A stretch of DNA of 64,000 nucleotides from Caldilineaceae bacterium (GCA_020846635.1 JADLDO010000049.1:120581-184580); one strand, 5' to 3'. Shown: positions 43,344 through 52,328, numbered from the stretch's first letter. The notes: generated by a model not told the origin, from the letters alone. Made by a program: numbers and translations.

Positions 43344-44182
43344 GCCCTCGGGACCGCCGGCGTGCGGTCAAACACTTGGTGGCAGAACGAGGGCTGTCGC
43401 AGCGTCACGCCTGCCAACTCATCGGGATGCCACGTTCCAGCGCACGCTACCAGCACCATCTGCGCAGCGATGAAAACCACACGGTGGCCCTCATCCGCAC
43501 CTATGCGGAGGAACAACCGATGTATGGGTACCGCATCATTGCGGCCATGCTCAAGCAGAATGGTCACCAGATCAATCGCAAGCGTGTCTATCGCATCTGG
43601 CGCCAGGAAGGCTTGCAATTGCCACGGCGTAAGCCAGCCAAGCGACGCTATGGCGACTCAACAGGCAGCTTACAACGTGCCACGCATCCCAACGAGGTGT
43701 GGACATACGATTTCCTGGAAAGTCGTACGGAGCGCGGTGGTAAGCTGAGGATGCTCACCATTCTCGACGAGTACACACGCGAATGTCTCCTCATCCATGT
43801 GGCGCGTTCGATTTCTTCACAGCAGGTGATCCGGATTCTGCAATGGTTGTTTCTGGTGCGCGGTGCCCCAAGCTATCTGCGGAGTGACAATGGACCGGAG
43901 TTCATTGCTGTTGCCCTGCAGCAATGGCTGTGCAAGCAGCACTGCCACACGCTCTACATCAAGCCGGGTAGTCCCTGGGAGAACCCGTTTATCGAGAGTT
44001 TCAATGGTACGTTTCGGTCCGAGTGTCTCAACCGTTGGGTCTTTGCCGATGGACGAGAAGCCCAGGAAGTTATCGAGCAATGGCGACAAGAGTACAATCA
44101 TCATCGTCCGCACAGCAGCCTTGGCTATACGCCGCCCGCTGCTTTTGCGGAAAAGTCAAAACTCTCACTCCAACTGGACTAG
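43337..44182 (+). CDS. IS3-family transposase OrfB (DDE integrase)
   Basis: 281 residues, overlapping OrfA by 7 bases. HTH_21 region (about 40-95: YGYRIIAAMLKQNGHQINRKRV) and the rve integrase core (about 110-270) with catalytic Asp in VWTYDFLES, Asp in RSDNGPEF and Glu in NPFIESFNGTFR, then the C-terminal YNHHRPHSSLGYTPP of this group. All catalytic residues are present, so it is probably active. Confidence 0.95.
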   Translation: MVSPRDRRRAVKHLVAERGLSQRHACQLIGMPRSSARYQHHLRSDENHTVALIRTYAEEQPMYGYRIIAAMLKQNGHQINRKRVYRIWRQEGLQLPRRKPAKRRYGDSTGSLQRATHPNEVWTYDFLESRTERGGKLRMLTILDEYTRECLLIHVARSISSQQVIRILQWLFLVRGAPSYLRSDNGPEFIAVALQQWLCKQHCHTLYIKPGSPWENPFIESFNGTFRSECLNRWVFADGREAQEVIEQWRQEYNHHRPHSSLGYTPPAAFAEKSKLSLQLD

Positions 44183-44199
44183 TTCCTGGGGGCAGATCA
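44162..44199 (-). repeat. Right terminal inverted repeat of the IS
   Basis: Read on the minus strand it begins TGATCTGCCCCCAGG and continues to GAGTGAGAG, pairing with the left end. It includes the last codons of OrfB. Confidence 0.85.
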
Positions 44200-44250
44200 T
44201 GACTAATCACACTCGTTACCTTTTGATATGCTAAGTTGCTACAATAGGGG

Positions 44251-44751
44251 ATGACAGAGCGCAGGTCGTATGCTAATCCATATCAGCTTCCGTTTGAGTG
44301 GAGTGGCAGTGCCCGCGAATTAGGGCAGCATGTGCGTGAATTGCGAGAGCCGCGCTATGTGCGCTCACCTATGGATGCCGTCGATTATTTCCTCAACCAA
44401 GTCTTTGTCCCATTTCACGAATTCCAACAGGAGCAGTTGTATGTACTTCTCCTCGATCAGAAGAACCGCATTACCCACGATGTAATGGTGTATAAAGGTA
44501 CGGTCAGTGCAATTCAAGTAAGACCAGCAGAACTCTTCATGGAGGCGGTACGTCAAAACCGGCCTTCTATCCTCATGGGCCATTGTCACCCCAGTGGCAA
44601 CGCTACTCCCAGCGCCGAAGATATTCGAGTGACGGAGATGATCTACGATGCAGGCAAACTTTTGGACATAGCCCTTCTTGACCACATTATTGTTGGCAAC
44701 AATGTGTATACCTCACTACGTGAATCCGGTCTAGGATTTCCCGCCCCCTAA
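44251..44751 (+). CDS. RadC-like JAB-domain protein
   Basis: 166 residues. The JAB/MPN+ metalloprotease-like domain (about 40-160) has the zinc signature GHCHPSGNATPSAEDI (H-X-H-P-S-G ... D) near residues 110-125, preceded by VPFHEFQQEQLYVLLLDQKN. The N-terminal UvrC-like HhH of full RadC is missing. Such short RadC proteins are common on plasmids, ICEs and in defence islands; a role in recombination is assumed but unproved. Convergent with the primase-like gene, with a 4-base overlap of the ends. Confidence 0.9.
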   Translation: MTERRSYANPYQLPFEWSGSARELGQHVRELREPRYVRSPMDAVDYFLNQVFVPFHEFQQEQLYVLLLDQKNRITHDVMVYKGTVSAIQVRPAELFMEAVRQNRPSILMGHCHPSGNATPSAEDIRVTEMIYDAGKLLDIALLDHIIVGNNVYTSLRESGLGFPAP

Positions 44752-45644
44752 GATGAACGTCTGGACTTCCCTTTTTGCACAAATGCAATCGCGTCCACAA
44801 TCTGACGCTCCAACCAATCATCGGCACCTCGCTTACTCAACCATTTCTCATTCTTGAGTGGCGACATGAGCATCATTTCACGCATCCTGAGGGCATCCCC
44901 ATCTGTCCAGCGCGCCAAACAATTGAGTAAGCGAATAACCGTAAGAGAATGGTCTCCGTGGTCAAGCGTTGTATCCCCTTGAAAACGACGCAGATGCTGT
45001 GCGCCGTACTGGTCATGTGCAAATATGCGTTCCCAAAGTGACATAGGTTCATTTGCAGGAGTTATATGGTTTGAGTGGGAAGCGCGTTTATCCTCTTTGG
45101 CAGAAACGGGTGGCCGAAACAAGGCCTCAATGTCATCGTGTCTGAGAGGAGTAATGGTCGTCGGTGTGCCAACAAGATGCTGTCCAGTCAGTGTAAGAAA
45201 TCGACTGTGAGAATAGACTTCAAGGCTGGTAGTCCGTACGTTTTTCTTATACTCAGGGCAGGTAACAAGGATGCGAAGGCCATGTAGGGAAGGGGAAATC
45301 TCGGTATAACTTGCCAGGTGACATATCACCTCCTGTGCTTCTGCGGCAATCTCATCATCTGCAACACAGTTGTCAGCATCAATACCAACAAATGGATCAT
45401 CGCGGGTGAGAACAAAGCCCAGTCCCGCAACACCTCGCTCGCGATAGAGTGTGTAGGTCGAGAGGGCTTGTTCAAAGGTACACCACGTGTTGGGCCAATG
45501 TACACCGGCATTACCAAGCGTGCGCGGATTTACGGGCTGCTTGTCAGGCTTTTTCCCTTGTCCACGCGCCACATACCGCCAACAAACCCATTGAGGATAG
45601 GCGAGTACCTCAGGTGGCAGCTGCTCCGACACCACGCGGGGCAT
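44748..45644 (-). CDS. Phage/plasmid primase-polymerase-like protein
   Basis: 298 residues from the ATG at 45644 (GGAG 9 bases upstream); earlier ATGs up to 45731 lack ribosome sites. The N-terminal part matches the prim-pol-like domain of NrS-1-type phage primases: YPQWVCWRYVARGQGKKPDK, a conserved Trp/Thr segment, and the metal site GIDADNCV near residue 100, followed by TEISPSLHGLRILV and EVYSHSRFLTLTGQ. No helicase domain follows. It probably primes or assists replication of the mobile element. The C-terminal 90 residues are helical and unassigned. Confidence 0.82.
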   Translation of the reverse strand: MPRVVSEQLPPEVLAYPQWVCWRYVARGQGKKPDKQPVNPRTLGNAGVHWPNTWCTFEQALSTYTLYRERGVAGLGFVLTRDDPFVGIDADNCVADDEIAAEAQEVICHLASYTEISPSLHGLRILVTCPEYKKNVRTTSLEVYSHSRFLTLTGQHLVGTPTTITPLRHDDIEALFRPPVSAKEDKRASHSNHITPANEPMSLWERIFAHDQYGAQHLRRFQGDTTLDHGDHSLTVIRLLNCLARWTDGDALRMREMMLMSPLKNEKWLSKRGADDWLERQIVDAIAFVQKGKSRRSS

Positions 45645-45964
45645 GAGCTCATTCTCCGGCTGCATGATGGGGCGATCATATTCAAGGGGCATAGAAGAAG
45701 TATAGCGAGTCGCAAACCACAGCTGCGACAAGGATTCGTTTCATACCAAACATACTCTGGAATTTGCTACACTTATAAATTGGTAGCCTGGTCCTTGTCA
45801 CCGACTTCCTTTTCAACGGACTTGAGGGGAGCCGAGCTGTGCCTCGTTGTCGACACAACTAGTCGCTTATGCACTGGACAACACAGGCATGAGTTGCACG
45901 TGAGGACAACCAGGCTATTTCTTCCTTCCCGGACGCCCCATAATCATTGTCAAAAGGATATAAC
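45645..45964. other. 320-base spacer between primase-like and replication-relaxation genes
   Basis: No gene supported. It probably holds the promoter of the primase-like gene; no repeat (iteron) typical of a replication origin was seen. Confidence 0.4.
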
Positions 45965-46906
45965 TTACCAGGTCAGGCTGCTTAGGCCCTGACGATGTGC
46001 TACCTGCCAAATGGGATCAACAAGAACATCTGAGCTCTGGAGTTGCTCCATTGTCGTAAACCAAAAACGTGATTGTCCGCCACATGCCTCCGTAATTGCT
46101 TTGAGATTCTCCAGTCGTTTCTCACTTGTGGTGACAGTCAAGACCCGCATACTCTTGGTATGATACCGTTCGTGGTACATGCCGGAGCGATAATACTCAA
46201 TGTAGGAAATAACCTTCCGTGCCCATGTCCGTCGTCCCCAGGTCATGGAACGTCCTGTTTCTGTGCTTCTGTCCACCTCGAGGAACTGGTGATAATGATG
46301 GGCACTTGCCTTGAGATGGAAATAGGCATCAGGCACGACAGCGGCAGTCTGCTTGCGTCCTGTGGTGCTCGTGAGCGTTACCGTATCTTTCTGATATGTT
46401 TTCAACGTCCTGTCGTCGAGATATTTCTCAATCGTAAAGCCATGCCGCTTGGCAGAACGGATGCAAGCAACGATTACATCGATTATGGCAAGGTGATGCT
46501 CCACAAAAAGATGCCCCAGCTTTTCGTTCGGTTGAAAATCAAGCTCCTCCACAGGAACGCTCATATGAAGTGAAACCATTGCGGCTCCCCCAGATGCCAA
46601 ACGATACACGTAGGGTTTCCTTCCTTCTGACAGGAGTTGTGGGAGTTCGTCCCGACTCAACAATCCCTTCTGAAAGAGCATTTTCAGACGGTGCCGACAG
46701 CGTGAGCTGGGGAGCGGAGGATGAAGGATGTGCGCCGGAACAAACAAAAGATTGGAAATCTGCTGTGGGGTAAGGGCGCGGTGCGTATATACAGCAAGCA
46801 CCACATCACGATCCCGCTTTGTCAATTGAAACGGCGGCAATGCTTCTTCGTGAGCACGGGTTCGCTGAGGAAGTCTAGGCTTCCTCTCGGAGCGTTGCGA
46901 AGTCAT
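45965..46906 (-). CDS. Replication-relaxation family protein
   Basis: 313 residues from the ATG at 46906 (AGGGGAAG upstream), overlapping the preceding coupling-ATPase gene by 32 bases. Winged-helix N-terminus (about 25-110; LTKRDRDVVLAVYTHRALTPQQISNLLF, then RLKMLFQKGLLSRDEL), then a nuclease-like alpha/beta part with VPDAYFHLKA and FLEVDRSTET near residues 195-220. This is the layout of the replication-relaxation/MobT-neighbouring family, common in ICEs next to TraG/HerA-type ATPases, where it is thought to help nick or relax the DNA before transfer. Confidence 0.85.
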   Translation of the reverse strand: MTSQRSERKPRLPQRTRAHEEALPPFQLTKRDRDVVLAVYTHRALTPQQISNLLFVPAHILHPPLPSSRCRHRLKMLFQKGLLSRDELPQLLSEGRKPYVYRLASGGAAMVSLHMSVPVEELDFQPNEKLGHLFVEHHLAIIDVIVACIRSAKRHGFTIEKYLDDRTLKTYQKDTVTLTSTTGRKQTAAVVPDAYFHLKASAHHYHQFLEVDRSTETGRSMTWGRRTWARKVISYIEYYRSGMYHERYHTKSMRVLTVTTSEKRLENLKAITEACGGQSRFWFTTMEQLQSSDVLVDPIWQVAHRQGLSSLTW

Positions 46907-48554
46907 CGTCTTCCCCTTGGGTGAATAACGGTAGATGGTGGTCATTATTTTTTATTCTAGCAGGCGATGGTGAGGGCTTAGGAGTGGTGGATTGAGCCTG
47001 GACATGCTCGCCCTTCGCCTGCTTTTGCCTGGCATATATCTCTTTGAGGAGTTCCTGCATTGCTACCCCGTTTTTTTGGCGCAAATAAGCAAGCGTTTGA
47101 GTAACCTGGCTTGCGTTTGGATACTGCCCTGTATCCATATGTTCAATACTCAGGTGATAGAGCCTATCGGCAACCGTGCCTTCGGCAAGTGCCGGACGTA
47201 CCTGAAAGTGGAAACGCGGCAAACGGAACTTCGCCATCAGGTTCAGTAATTGCTCTTCTGCCGTAAACTCAACGCTGCGATAGTCAATTACTTCCGGTTC
47301 GGAATAGCCCAACGGCCGATCGTATTTATCAAATTGTTGGATACCAACCCAGACCGGCTCATATTTTTTGACCTGGTACGGGTCGTATGTGTGAAACTGG
47401 CGCGCTAGGTAATAGGCGTCATCGGGGTTAGCAATATTGCCGATGACTTGTGTGCCACATTGCATAAGGATGTTACGGACACGGTCATCCACTTGGGACA
47501 AATTCTGGTGGGCGATAATCGTGTTAACGCCATAATTGCGGGATAACACCGCCACCAACTCCTCCAAATCCTCGGCCAGCATCGAATTACCTTCTCCACT
47601 GCGGTGGCCCAAAAGCTGGGTCACCTCATCAATCAAGAAGAAGATTTCCTTGCCGCGACCTGACATGCCGCGCGCCTTGATATAGTCAATCAAGCTACGA
47701 AACCACCAGATCATTTTGAACTGACGACGTTCTGGATCCAGCTCCCGCTGAAAGTCGATGATAACCGTCTGCTTCCTCTCGATGACTGCATCCCAATCTA
47801 CCCCCACGACGGACGCGGCCACACTTGCAAGCAGCGTTGTATCTGCTAAAAATGGCAGCAGTTTATTGCGAAAACTTGCCGTACGGCGTTCACGTAGTGT
47901 GGTATTAGGATCCATAAATTCGCGGAAGTATTGCACGGCAGGCGCTGTCTCTGGGTATCGCTCCAGTACCTTCCGCAAATCCTGTTTGTACCGTTGGGGG
48001 TGGTCGATGAGATCAACAACAAAGTCAAGCTGTTTACCCAAAGCTGCCGCAATCTGCCCCGCATAAATCGCACACTCATACAGGCTATTCCAACCTAAAA
48101 TGGGAGCAGATTGGAGGTGCGGGTCTTGACGCTTGAGTACACCGGGGAAGCGGTTCGCAATCTGAAAAAGCGTGTCGTTCCTCAGCGAATGATAAAGTGG
48201 TGTCGGTACGATATAGTCGGTTGCACCAACATCAACATAGACAATACGCGGCCATAGCAGTTTTCGTTCATCAAGGCTCAGTCGACTGATTTTGTCGATG
48301 ATGTTCTGTACGATGCCGCCACTTGGATCGAGAATGACTGTCGGCTGCTTGCGGATGAGCGTTTGCCAAGCGATAATGCGTCCCATCAAGCGACTCTTAC
48401 CACTGCCCGGTCCGGCTACAATGTGGCAACCTAATTTGAACGCCGCATCGGAGAGAAACCCCAGATGAAGAGCAGAGGACGGAAGACGTGGGGTGCGTGC
48501 TCCTATAGGCTTTTGAGTCCTGGTTATGGCATACCCCGATGTATTTGACACCAT
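46875..48554 (-). CDS. VirD4/TraG/HerA-like DNA-transfer ATPase
   Basis: 559 residues. Walker A GPGSGKSR (about 48-55) and Walker B IFFLIDEVTQLL (about 303-314), with HQNLSQVDDRVRNILMQCGTQ, the sensor-like segment of the FtsK/HerA coupling-protein group. No membrane helices are seen at the N-terminus, unlike classical VirD4. It probably moves element DNA or delivers the relaxosome. GGAG lies 8 bases before the ATG at 48554. It leads the unit with the replication-relaxation gene. Confidence 0.88.
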   Translation of the reverse strand: MVSNTSGYAITRTQKPIGARTPRLPSSALHLGFLSDAAFKLGCHIVAGPGSGKSRLMGRIIAWQTLIRKQPTVILDPSGGIVQNIIDKISRLSLDERKLLWPRIVYVDVGATDYIVPTPLYHSLRNDTLFQIANRFPGVLKRQDPHLQSAPILGWNSLYECAIYAGQIAAALGKQLDFVVDLIDHPQRYKQDLRKVLERYPETAPAVQYFREFMDPNTTLRERRTASFRNKLLPFLADTTLLASVAASVVGVDWDAVIERKQTVIIDFQRELDPERRQFKMIWWFRSLIDYIKARGMSGRGKEIFFLIDEVTQLLGHRSGEGNSMLAEDLEELVAVLSRNYGVNTIIAHQNLSQVDDRVRNILMQCGTQVIGNIANPDDAYYLARQFHTYDPYQVKKYEPVWVGIQQFDKYDRPLGYSEPEVIDYRSVEFTAEEQLLNLMAKFRLPRFHFQVRPALAEGTVADRLYHLSIEHMDTGQYPNASQVTQTLAYLRQKNGVAMQELLKEIYARQKQAKGEHVQAQSTTPKPSPSPARIKNNDHHLPLFTQGEDDDFATLREEA

Positions 48555-48587
48555 AGTGATGACTCCATTTAGTAGAATGAAAGGGGT

Positions 48588-48614
48588 GAGGTTCGACTGT
48601 TAAAGTCGAACCTC
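48588..48614. terminator. 11-bp perfect hairpin upstream of the transfer ATPase
   Basis: GAGGTTCGACT - GTTAA - AGTCGAACCTC. On the minus strand it is followed by ACCCCTTTC, so it may terminate the unit to its right or be an operator or leader of the ATPase gene. Confidence 0.45.
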
Positions 48615-48643
48615 TGCGGAAGTCACCGTCACTGCGTCGTCAG

Positions 48644-48841
48644 CTAGCGAAACAGGTGACGTACCAACCATCCCGCCCCTCGTTCGAGGCCATGCAGAGC
48701 AGAACTGACTGCCTGCTCAAGCCAACAAAAGGGGATTGGTCGGATTGGACGCCGCTTCTGCGGTTGTGCCAGAGTCACATACTGACGCATAAGGTGCTGC
48801 TCAACTGGCTTCCGCTCATCAAAACTGAACGTAATGCGCAT
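48644..48841 (-). CDS. Small basic protein of the mobile block
   Basis: 65 residues from the ATG at 48841, with GAGGTGATC about 11 bases upstream. Arg-rich, with a predicted C-terminal amphipathic helix (LEQAVSSALHGLERGAGWLVRHLF). No family recognised. The size, direction and ribosome site match the neighbouring small genes, but a chance frame cannot be excluded. Confidence 0.45.
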   Translation of the reverse strand: MRITFSFDERKPVEQHLMRQYVTLAQPQKRRPIRPIPFCWLEQAVSSALHGLERGAGWLVRHLFR

Positions 48842-48999
48842 AAAGACGATCACCTCGTTTCTTGGGAAGAGGAAGGAATAAGCCTTCACCTGCCCACGCC
48901 ATATCAGGGGTTGGGTAACCATGCTATCGCGTCGGGAGGTGAACTAGGCGCTTGTGCAGCGGATTCGCGCCTGGCTAAAGATGCAGAACGATTGTGGGT

Positions 49000-49026
49000 G
49001 AGAGGCCAGAATGATTCTGGCCTCTC
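49000..49026 (-). terminator. Hairpin downstream of gene 49070-49417
   Basis: GAGAGGCCAGA and TCTGGCCTCTC, 11 perfect pairs around ATGAT, 43 bases beyond the stop of the leftward gene at 49070. No long T-run on either strand. Confidence 0.45.
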
Positions 49027-49069
49027 TTGGGACGACATTGCAGAATCACAGAGGCCTACTTAGGCACGT

Positions 49070-49417
49070 TCACAGACGGAGATCGTCCCACGGCGTTTCA
49101 AAACGCACGTCTTTATACTGGGGTGCGTACTTCTGCACCAGTTTAGTCAAGGCTGGACCGTCGCCGATAGCGCAGTCCAGTTCCTCGCCCAGTTGCTGCA
49201 ACCCTACAGGATCCATCGCATCAAGTACTGCCCGCAGCGCACGATAATGGGTATCGGTTGTCACACCGAAATCATTAATTGTGGCGGGCGTCAGCGGCAG
49301 GTCAAGTGAGAGAGTGCAGATAAGACGCACCGTTACCGGTCGCACGGTGGTACCGTCAAAAAACGCGTAGGTAGTATCCACCAGTCTCTCGATCACTTTC
49401 GCAAAGTCATTGGCCAT
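49070..49417 (-). CDS. Hypothetical protein of the mobile block
   Basis: 115 residues from the ATG at 49417, preceded by AAAGGGGGTG; GTG at 49429 is a weaker choice. Predicted mixed alpha/beta, acidic, ending in RFETPWDDLRL. No family recognised. Its leader (AAGGGGGTGA) is nearly the same as that of the DUF2958 gene at 49671-49973, suggesting common expression. Confidence 0.65.
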   Translation of the reverse strand: MANDFAKVIERLVDTTYAFFDGTTVRPVTVRLICTLSLDLPLTPATINDFGVTTDTHYRALRAVLDAMDPVGLQQLGEELDCAIGDGPALTKLVQKYAPQYKDVRFETPWDDLRL

Positions 49418-49613
49418 ACAAGTGTTCACCCCCTTTCACACCATACAAACTGGTAACCATCACAGGCAGGAGGGATGTCCTACCCGCGTCGCTTACCGTT
49501 TGCCATACATCGGTGCAGGGAATTTGCCATTTGGTGGCGATTGACAATGAGAAACCGATCTGAATGTGCTGTAAGGCGAACCCCCATGTAAATCCGTTGT
49601 CGTCCCGGATGCT

Positions 49614-49639
49614 GGGCGCAGAGGCTATACTCTGCGCCC
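49614..49639 (-). terminator. 10-bp perfect GC-rich hairpin after DUF2958 gene
   Basis: GGGCGCAGAG - GCTATA - CTCTGCGCCC, 31 bases beyond the DUF2958 stop on the minus strand. No T-run; may limit read-through or protect the mRNA end. Confidence 0.5.
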
Positions 49640-49670
49640 GATTCGTTATTCGCCGGTTCGACGCATTGGC

Positions 49671-49973
49671 TCAGCGTCCAAGCTCGGCTCGCAGTTGGGA
49701 GAGGCGGCAAGGCGTGAAGTAACGGTCCCGTTCGATGGATAACCCCAGCCCACTGCGAGTTGTCTGCAACTCGCGCAAACTAAAGTATCCCAGTTCGGGA
49801 AAGTCACCATCGACAAATCCATAGAAGATATCCGTACCGTCAAACGCGATCGCATACCACGTCCAATGAAAGTCTGGGTAGAAGAACTTGCACTGCACGA
49901 TAGGATCCGGTTCATCCGCGATGGCCGAGAGCGGAGGGAGCCTGCTGCGTATCTCTTTGGTCAAAAGCATCAT
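49671..49973 (-). CDS. DUF2958 protein
   Basis: 100 residues, the normal family length, from paired ATGs at 49973/49970 with AAGGGGGTGA upstream. DUF2958 motifs: MLLTKEIRSRLPPL at the start, DPIVQCKFFYPDFHWTWYA, FVDGDFPELGYFSLREL, and LSIERDRYFTPCRLSQL. This family is found on plasmids, ICEs and phages across bacteria, usually beside conjugation or anti-restriction genes, and has no proven biochemical activity. Confidence 0.88.
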   Translation of the reverse strand: MMLLTKEIRSRLPPLSAIADEPDPIVQCKFFYPDFHWTWYAIAFDGTDIFYGFVDGDFPELGYFSLRELQTTRSGLGLSIERDRYFTPCRLSQLRAELGR

Positions 49974-50271
49974 AAAGATCACCCCCTTCCTTACGGAATA
50001 ACTGGTAATGACGAGCCAAAACAGGCAGACATCGGAGGATGTCCAACTATTGCGGCCCATTACGACAGTCCCCGTTTTGCCAGGGGCGACTTTTGTAGCT
50101 GCCAGACCAACGCATGATTCCAACCGACACATAACGATTGTTAAGGTACTGGACACGGACTAGCTCCCCTGTCCACGCAAAGGCAGATGCGTTATCTGCA
50201 CTTGCGTCGAAAGGTGAACTCACTACGAGTCATGCCCTACCACGTCACCTGACGGGACATGTACGCGCTCC

Positions 50272-50694
50272 CTACCCCTCATCCAGCACTTCGCCAAGCG
50301 TGATAGCACGGAATTCAGGAACTGTCGGAGGCGGCGGTGGCGGAGGTGAAGGCGGCGGGGGAGAAGGCAGCAGGATTTTCGGAGGTGCGGCGGATAATTC
50401 AAGTAATCGAAGTGCGCTATACCCTTGCTCAAACACCTGAAACAGGCACGTGTGTCCCCCACGCGGCCCCATATTTCGTCGATGCTGAAGAGGAACTGAA
50501 ACGTAGAAAGCGAAATAGCGATCCAAAAGATGCAATTTCGCAATGTTGATATAAATTTCCGATGGATTCTTTGGTAAATCAGAAAGCAATTCCTGGACGA
50601 AGATATTGAATCGTTCCGCGTAGACACAGAAATCCGATTTACTGTCCGGCACTTCAAATTCCGGCTGAAGCCAGGCTGACTCAAAGGATGGCAT
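50272..50694 (-). CDS. Hypothetical protein with proline-rich tail
   Basis: 140 residues from the ATG at 50694 (GGGAG 6 bases upstream). The first ~105 residues look like a compact alpha/beta domain (FCVYAERFNIFVQELLSDLPKN, YFAFYVSV), and the tail has a run of Pro and Ser (SPPPPSPPPPPPP) before the final EFRAITLGEVLDEG. No family recognised. The poly-Pro run would need elongation factor P for efficient translation. Frames on the other phases here are shadows. Confidence 0.6.
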   Translation of the reverse strand: MPSFESAWLQPEFEVPDSKSDFCVYAERFNIFVQELLSDLPKNPSEIYINIAKLHLLDRYFAFYVSVPLQHRRNMGPRGGHTCLFQVFEQGYSALRLLELSAAPPKILLPSPPPPSPPPPPPPTVPEFRAITLGEVLDEG

Positions 50695-50749
50695 GGAAAT
50701 CTCCCAACAATAGGGATGGAGAAAGACAAGCGTCCTTCTCCATCCTCTT

Positions 50750-51217
50750 TCAGCCGCCAAACAAACGTTGAAAAAAGCCCTTCTTTGCCTCAGGTGGCTC
50801 TGGTTCTGGGTACAACGGACGGTGAACCTCGTAGGCAATGCTCGTGGTGGCGACCTCAAGCGCCCCGAGCATCTCCCGCCCAAATATGCTCAACTGTCGA
50901 GTTGTAAATTCGTTAACGTATCTTTGTGCATCTTCCGTCCGTTGCTGCTGTTTGATTTCAATTACCTCTGCCAGTACATCATTAAAGGTGACAGCACCGT
51001 GGACATGTAACTCTGCAAACTGTGAGATAGCAAACTCAGCAACAGTGCTTTCGGCTTCAATCACAAATTGCTGCAATCGCATCTCATCAATAACCTTCTG
51101 TTCGCGCCGACTAAGCTGCTGTCCAGGATGATAGAGGGTCAGTTGCGTTCTTGCACCAGTAGGGTGTTTCGTGGCAACAGGTGGCAATCCAAACAAACTA
51201 TCGGTGTGTCTTGGCAT
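50750..51217 (-). CDS. Hypothetical helical protein, FFQRLFG C-terminus
   Basis: 155 residues, GGGAGGA upstream of the ATG at 51217. Mostly alpha-helical and Gln/Glu-rich in the middle (SRREQKVIDEMRLQQFVIEAE, VIEIKQQQRTEDAQ), with an acidic Pro/Glu linker and a hydrophobic C-terminal GFFQRLFGG that could bind a membrane or partner. No family recognised. Its start overlaps the end of the next gene upstream by 20 bases, so the cluster is co-translated. Confidence 0.7.
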   Translation of the reverse strand: MPRHTDSLFGLPPVATKHPTGARTQLTLYHPGQQLSRREQKVIDEMRLQQFVIEAESTVAEFAISQFAELHVHGAVTFNDVLAEVIEIKQQQRTEDAQRYVNEFTTRQLSIFGREMLGALEVATTSIAYEVHRPLYPEPEPPEAKKGFFQRLFGG

Positions 51218-51446
51218 TGACCTGTCCTCCCTGTGTTTTCAGCAACTCATCCCAAAAATCCTCGGATAAGTCATCCATCCCGCGGCGTGCTTGGGCGGCT
51301 CTCTGCTGTGGCTTCCCTGACAGAGATGTTCGCTTGCCGTTGTGCGCTCGCAGGGCAGCGAGCAAAACATACAAGAACAGCAAAATGGTGGTTGCGAAAA
51401 GTACAACAGAAACCACATATAGCCAGACCATTACAATGGTTACCAT
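51198..51446 (-). CDS. Small single-pass membrane protein of the mobile block
   Basis: 82 residues from the ATG at 51446, preceded by AGGAGGTGGAT. N-terminal transmembrane helix (about 4-30), basic segment, then an acidic helical C-terminus (GMDDLSEDFWDELLKTQ). Family unknown. Its ends are tightly packed with the neighbouring genes in the leftward cluster. Confidence 0.65.
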   Translation of the reverse strand: MVTIVMVWLYVVSVVLFATTILLFLYVLLAALRAHNGKRTSLSGKPQQRAAQARRGMDDLSEDFWDELLKTQGGQVNAKTHR

Positions 51447-51461
51447 ATCCACCTCCTTTTG

Positions 51462-51848
51462 TTAGCGACCGAAAAAGCCCTCCAGCGCACGAACAAATGC
51501 ACCTGGCTCTTGGTCCTCGGGCATATCCAAAATGTCGAGCACAATCTGTCGGCCAGCCCTACCTGTGATCTGACTCAGGTGATCGAGAAACTGTTGGCGG
51601 CGCACATGAAACGCGTGGTTTTGTGCAGCCGAGCCGAGATCGTCTTGTGCCAACGCTTTGTTAAGGCGTTCAGCATCGGACAGCGTTCTCAAAGCCACGT
51701 ACTCGGCGTAGCTATGCAGTTCGCCAAGCTCCGCCATGCCAGTTTTGGCGATTTCCGTGTTATATCGCATATAGGCGGTGCGCTTCTCAAATTCGCGGTC
51801 AAGACCACGAATTAGGGCCGGATTCGACACGCGGACGACGTTAGTCAT
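51462..51848 (-). CDS. Hypothetical helical protein
   Basis: 128 residues, AAGGAG 8 bases before the ATG. Predicted nearly all alpha-helical with heptad-like regions (ALIRGLDREFEKRTAYMRYNTE, AERLNKALAQDD) and an acidic end with FVRALEGFFGR. No family recognised. The start overlaps the stop of the upstream gene by four bases (ATGA), so translation is coupled. Confidence 0.7.
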   Translation of the reverse strand: MTNVVRVSNPALIRGLDREFEKRTAYMRYNTEIAKTGMAELGELHSYAEYVALRTLSDAERLNKALAQDDLGSAAQNHAFHVRRQQFLDHLSQITGRAGRQIVLDILDMPEDQEPGAFVRALEGFFGR

Positions 51849-52168
51849 GGCTGTTGCTCCTTCGATGAATGGGATCTTGCTGCGGCACCAGTATGTTCAG
51901 GCACAATAGCAATCTCATCATCGTGAACTTCCCTCTCCGGCCAAGTGCGTAACATCTGAATAGAAGGCCGTGGATGAGAACGGAGAAAGTGCTGCGACAT
52001 AGGAATGGTTCGTTTGGAAAAGGCACGTTCTTCCCAGAACAGAGTCTCTTCAAAATCAGCAAGCAAGCGGGAGCGCACAAGCGTATCACGACACGGATAC
52101 TGCTTGGCAACCTTACAGAAATTCTCATCATGCAGTGCCTCTCGGCAGGTACGGAAACGCAGATACAT
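51845..52168 (-). CDS. Hypothetical protein
   Basis: 107 residues from the ATG at 52168 (AAAGGACC 7 bases upstream); a longer frame from 52237 lacks a ribosome site. Arg-rich with four Cys/His-containing segments (RTCREALHDENFCKVAKQYPC) in the first third. No family recognised. First gene of the leftward small-gene cluster, 160 bases after the HTH gene. Confidence 0.65.
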   Translation of the reverse strand: MYLRFRTCREALHDENFCKVAKQYPCRDTLVRSRLLADFEETLFWEERAFSKRTIPMSQHFLRSHPRPSIQMLRTWPEREVHDDEIAIVPEHTGAAARSHSSKEQQP

Positions 52169-52328
52169 TGATAGGTCCTTTCTGTGGCAATGTAACAGAG
52201 AAAAAAACTCGCGTATGCCAAACGAATGAACCGCCAAAAGCCGGGCAGTTCCAGGTGATGTACCGCTTCAGAACTCTCTTTCATGCAGACTGATTACATC
52301 CAAACGGTCGCGTAACAGTTCCGCCAGT

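Larger units (their letters stand above)
42998..44199 (+). mobile_element. Intact IS3-family element (IS407-like group)
   Basis: About 1202 bases with terminal inverted repeats starting TGATCTG at both ends and matching over about 38 bases with few differences, two overlapping transposase frames, and a 4-base target duplication TGAC (42994-42997 and 44200-44203). Intact ends, frames and duplication point to a recent insertion. Confidence 0.93.

Noticed and set aside
48656..49063. 135-residue plus-strand frame
   Set aside because: Opposes the direction of all neighbours, contains the hairpin at 49000-49026 and has no ribosome site.
50223..50729. Alternative 168-residue frame on the minus strand
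   Set aside because: Overlaps the better-supported gene at 50272-50694 in another phase and lacks a good start.
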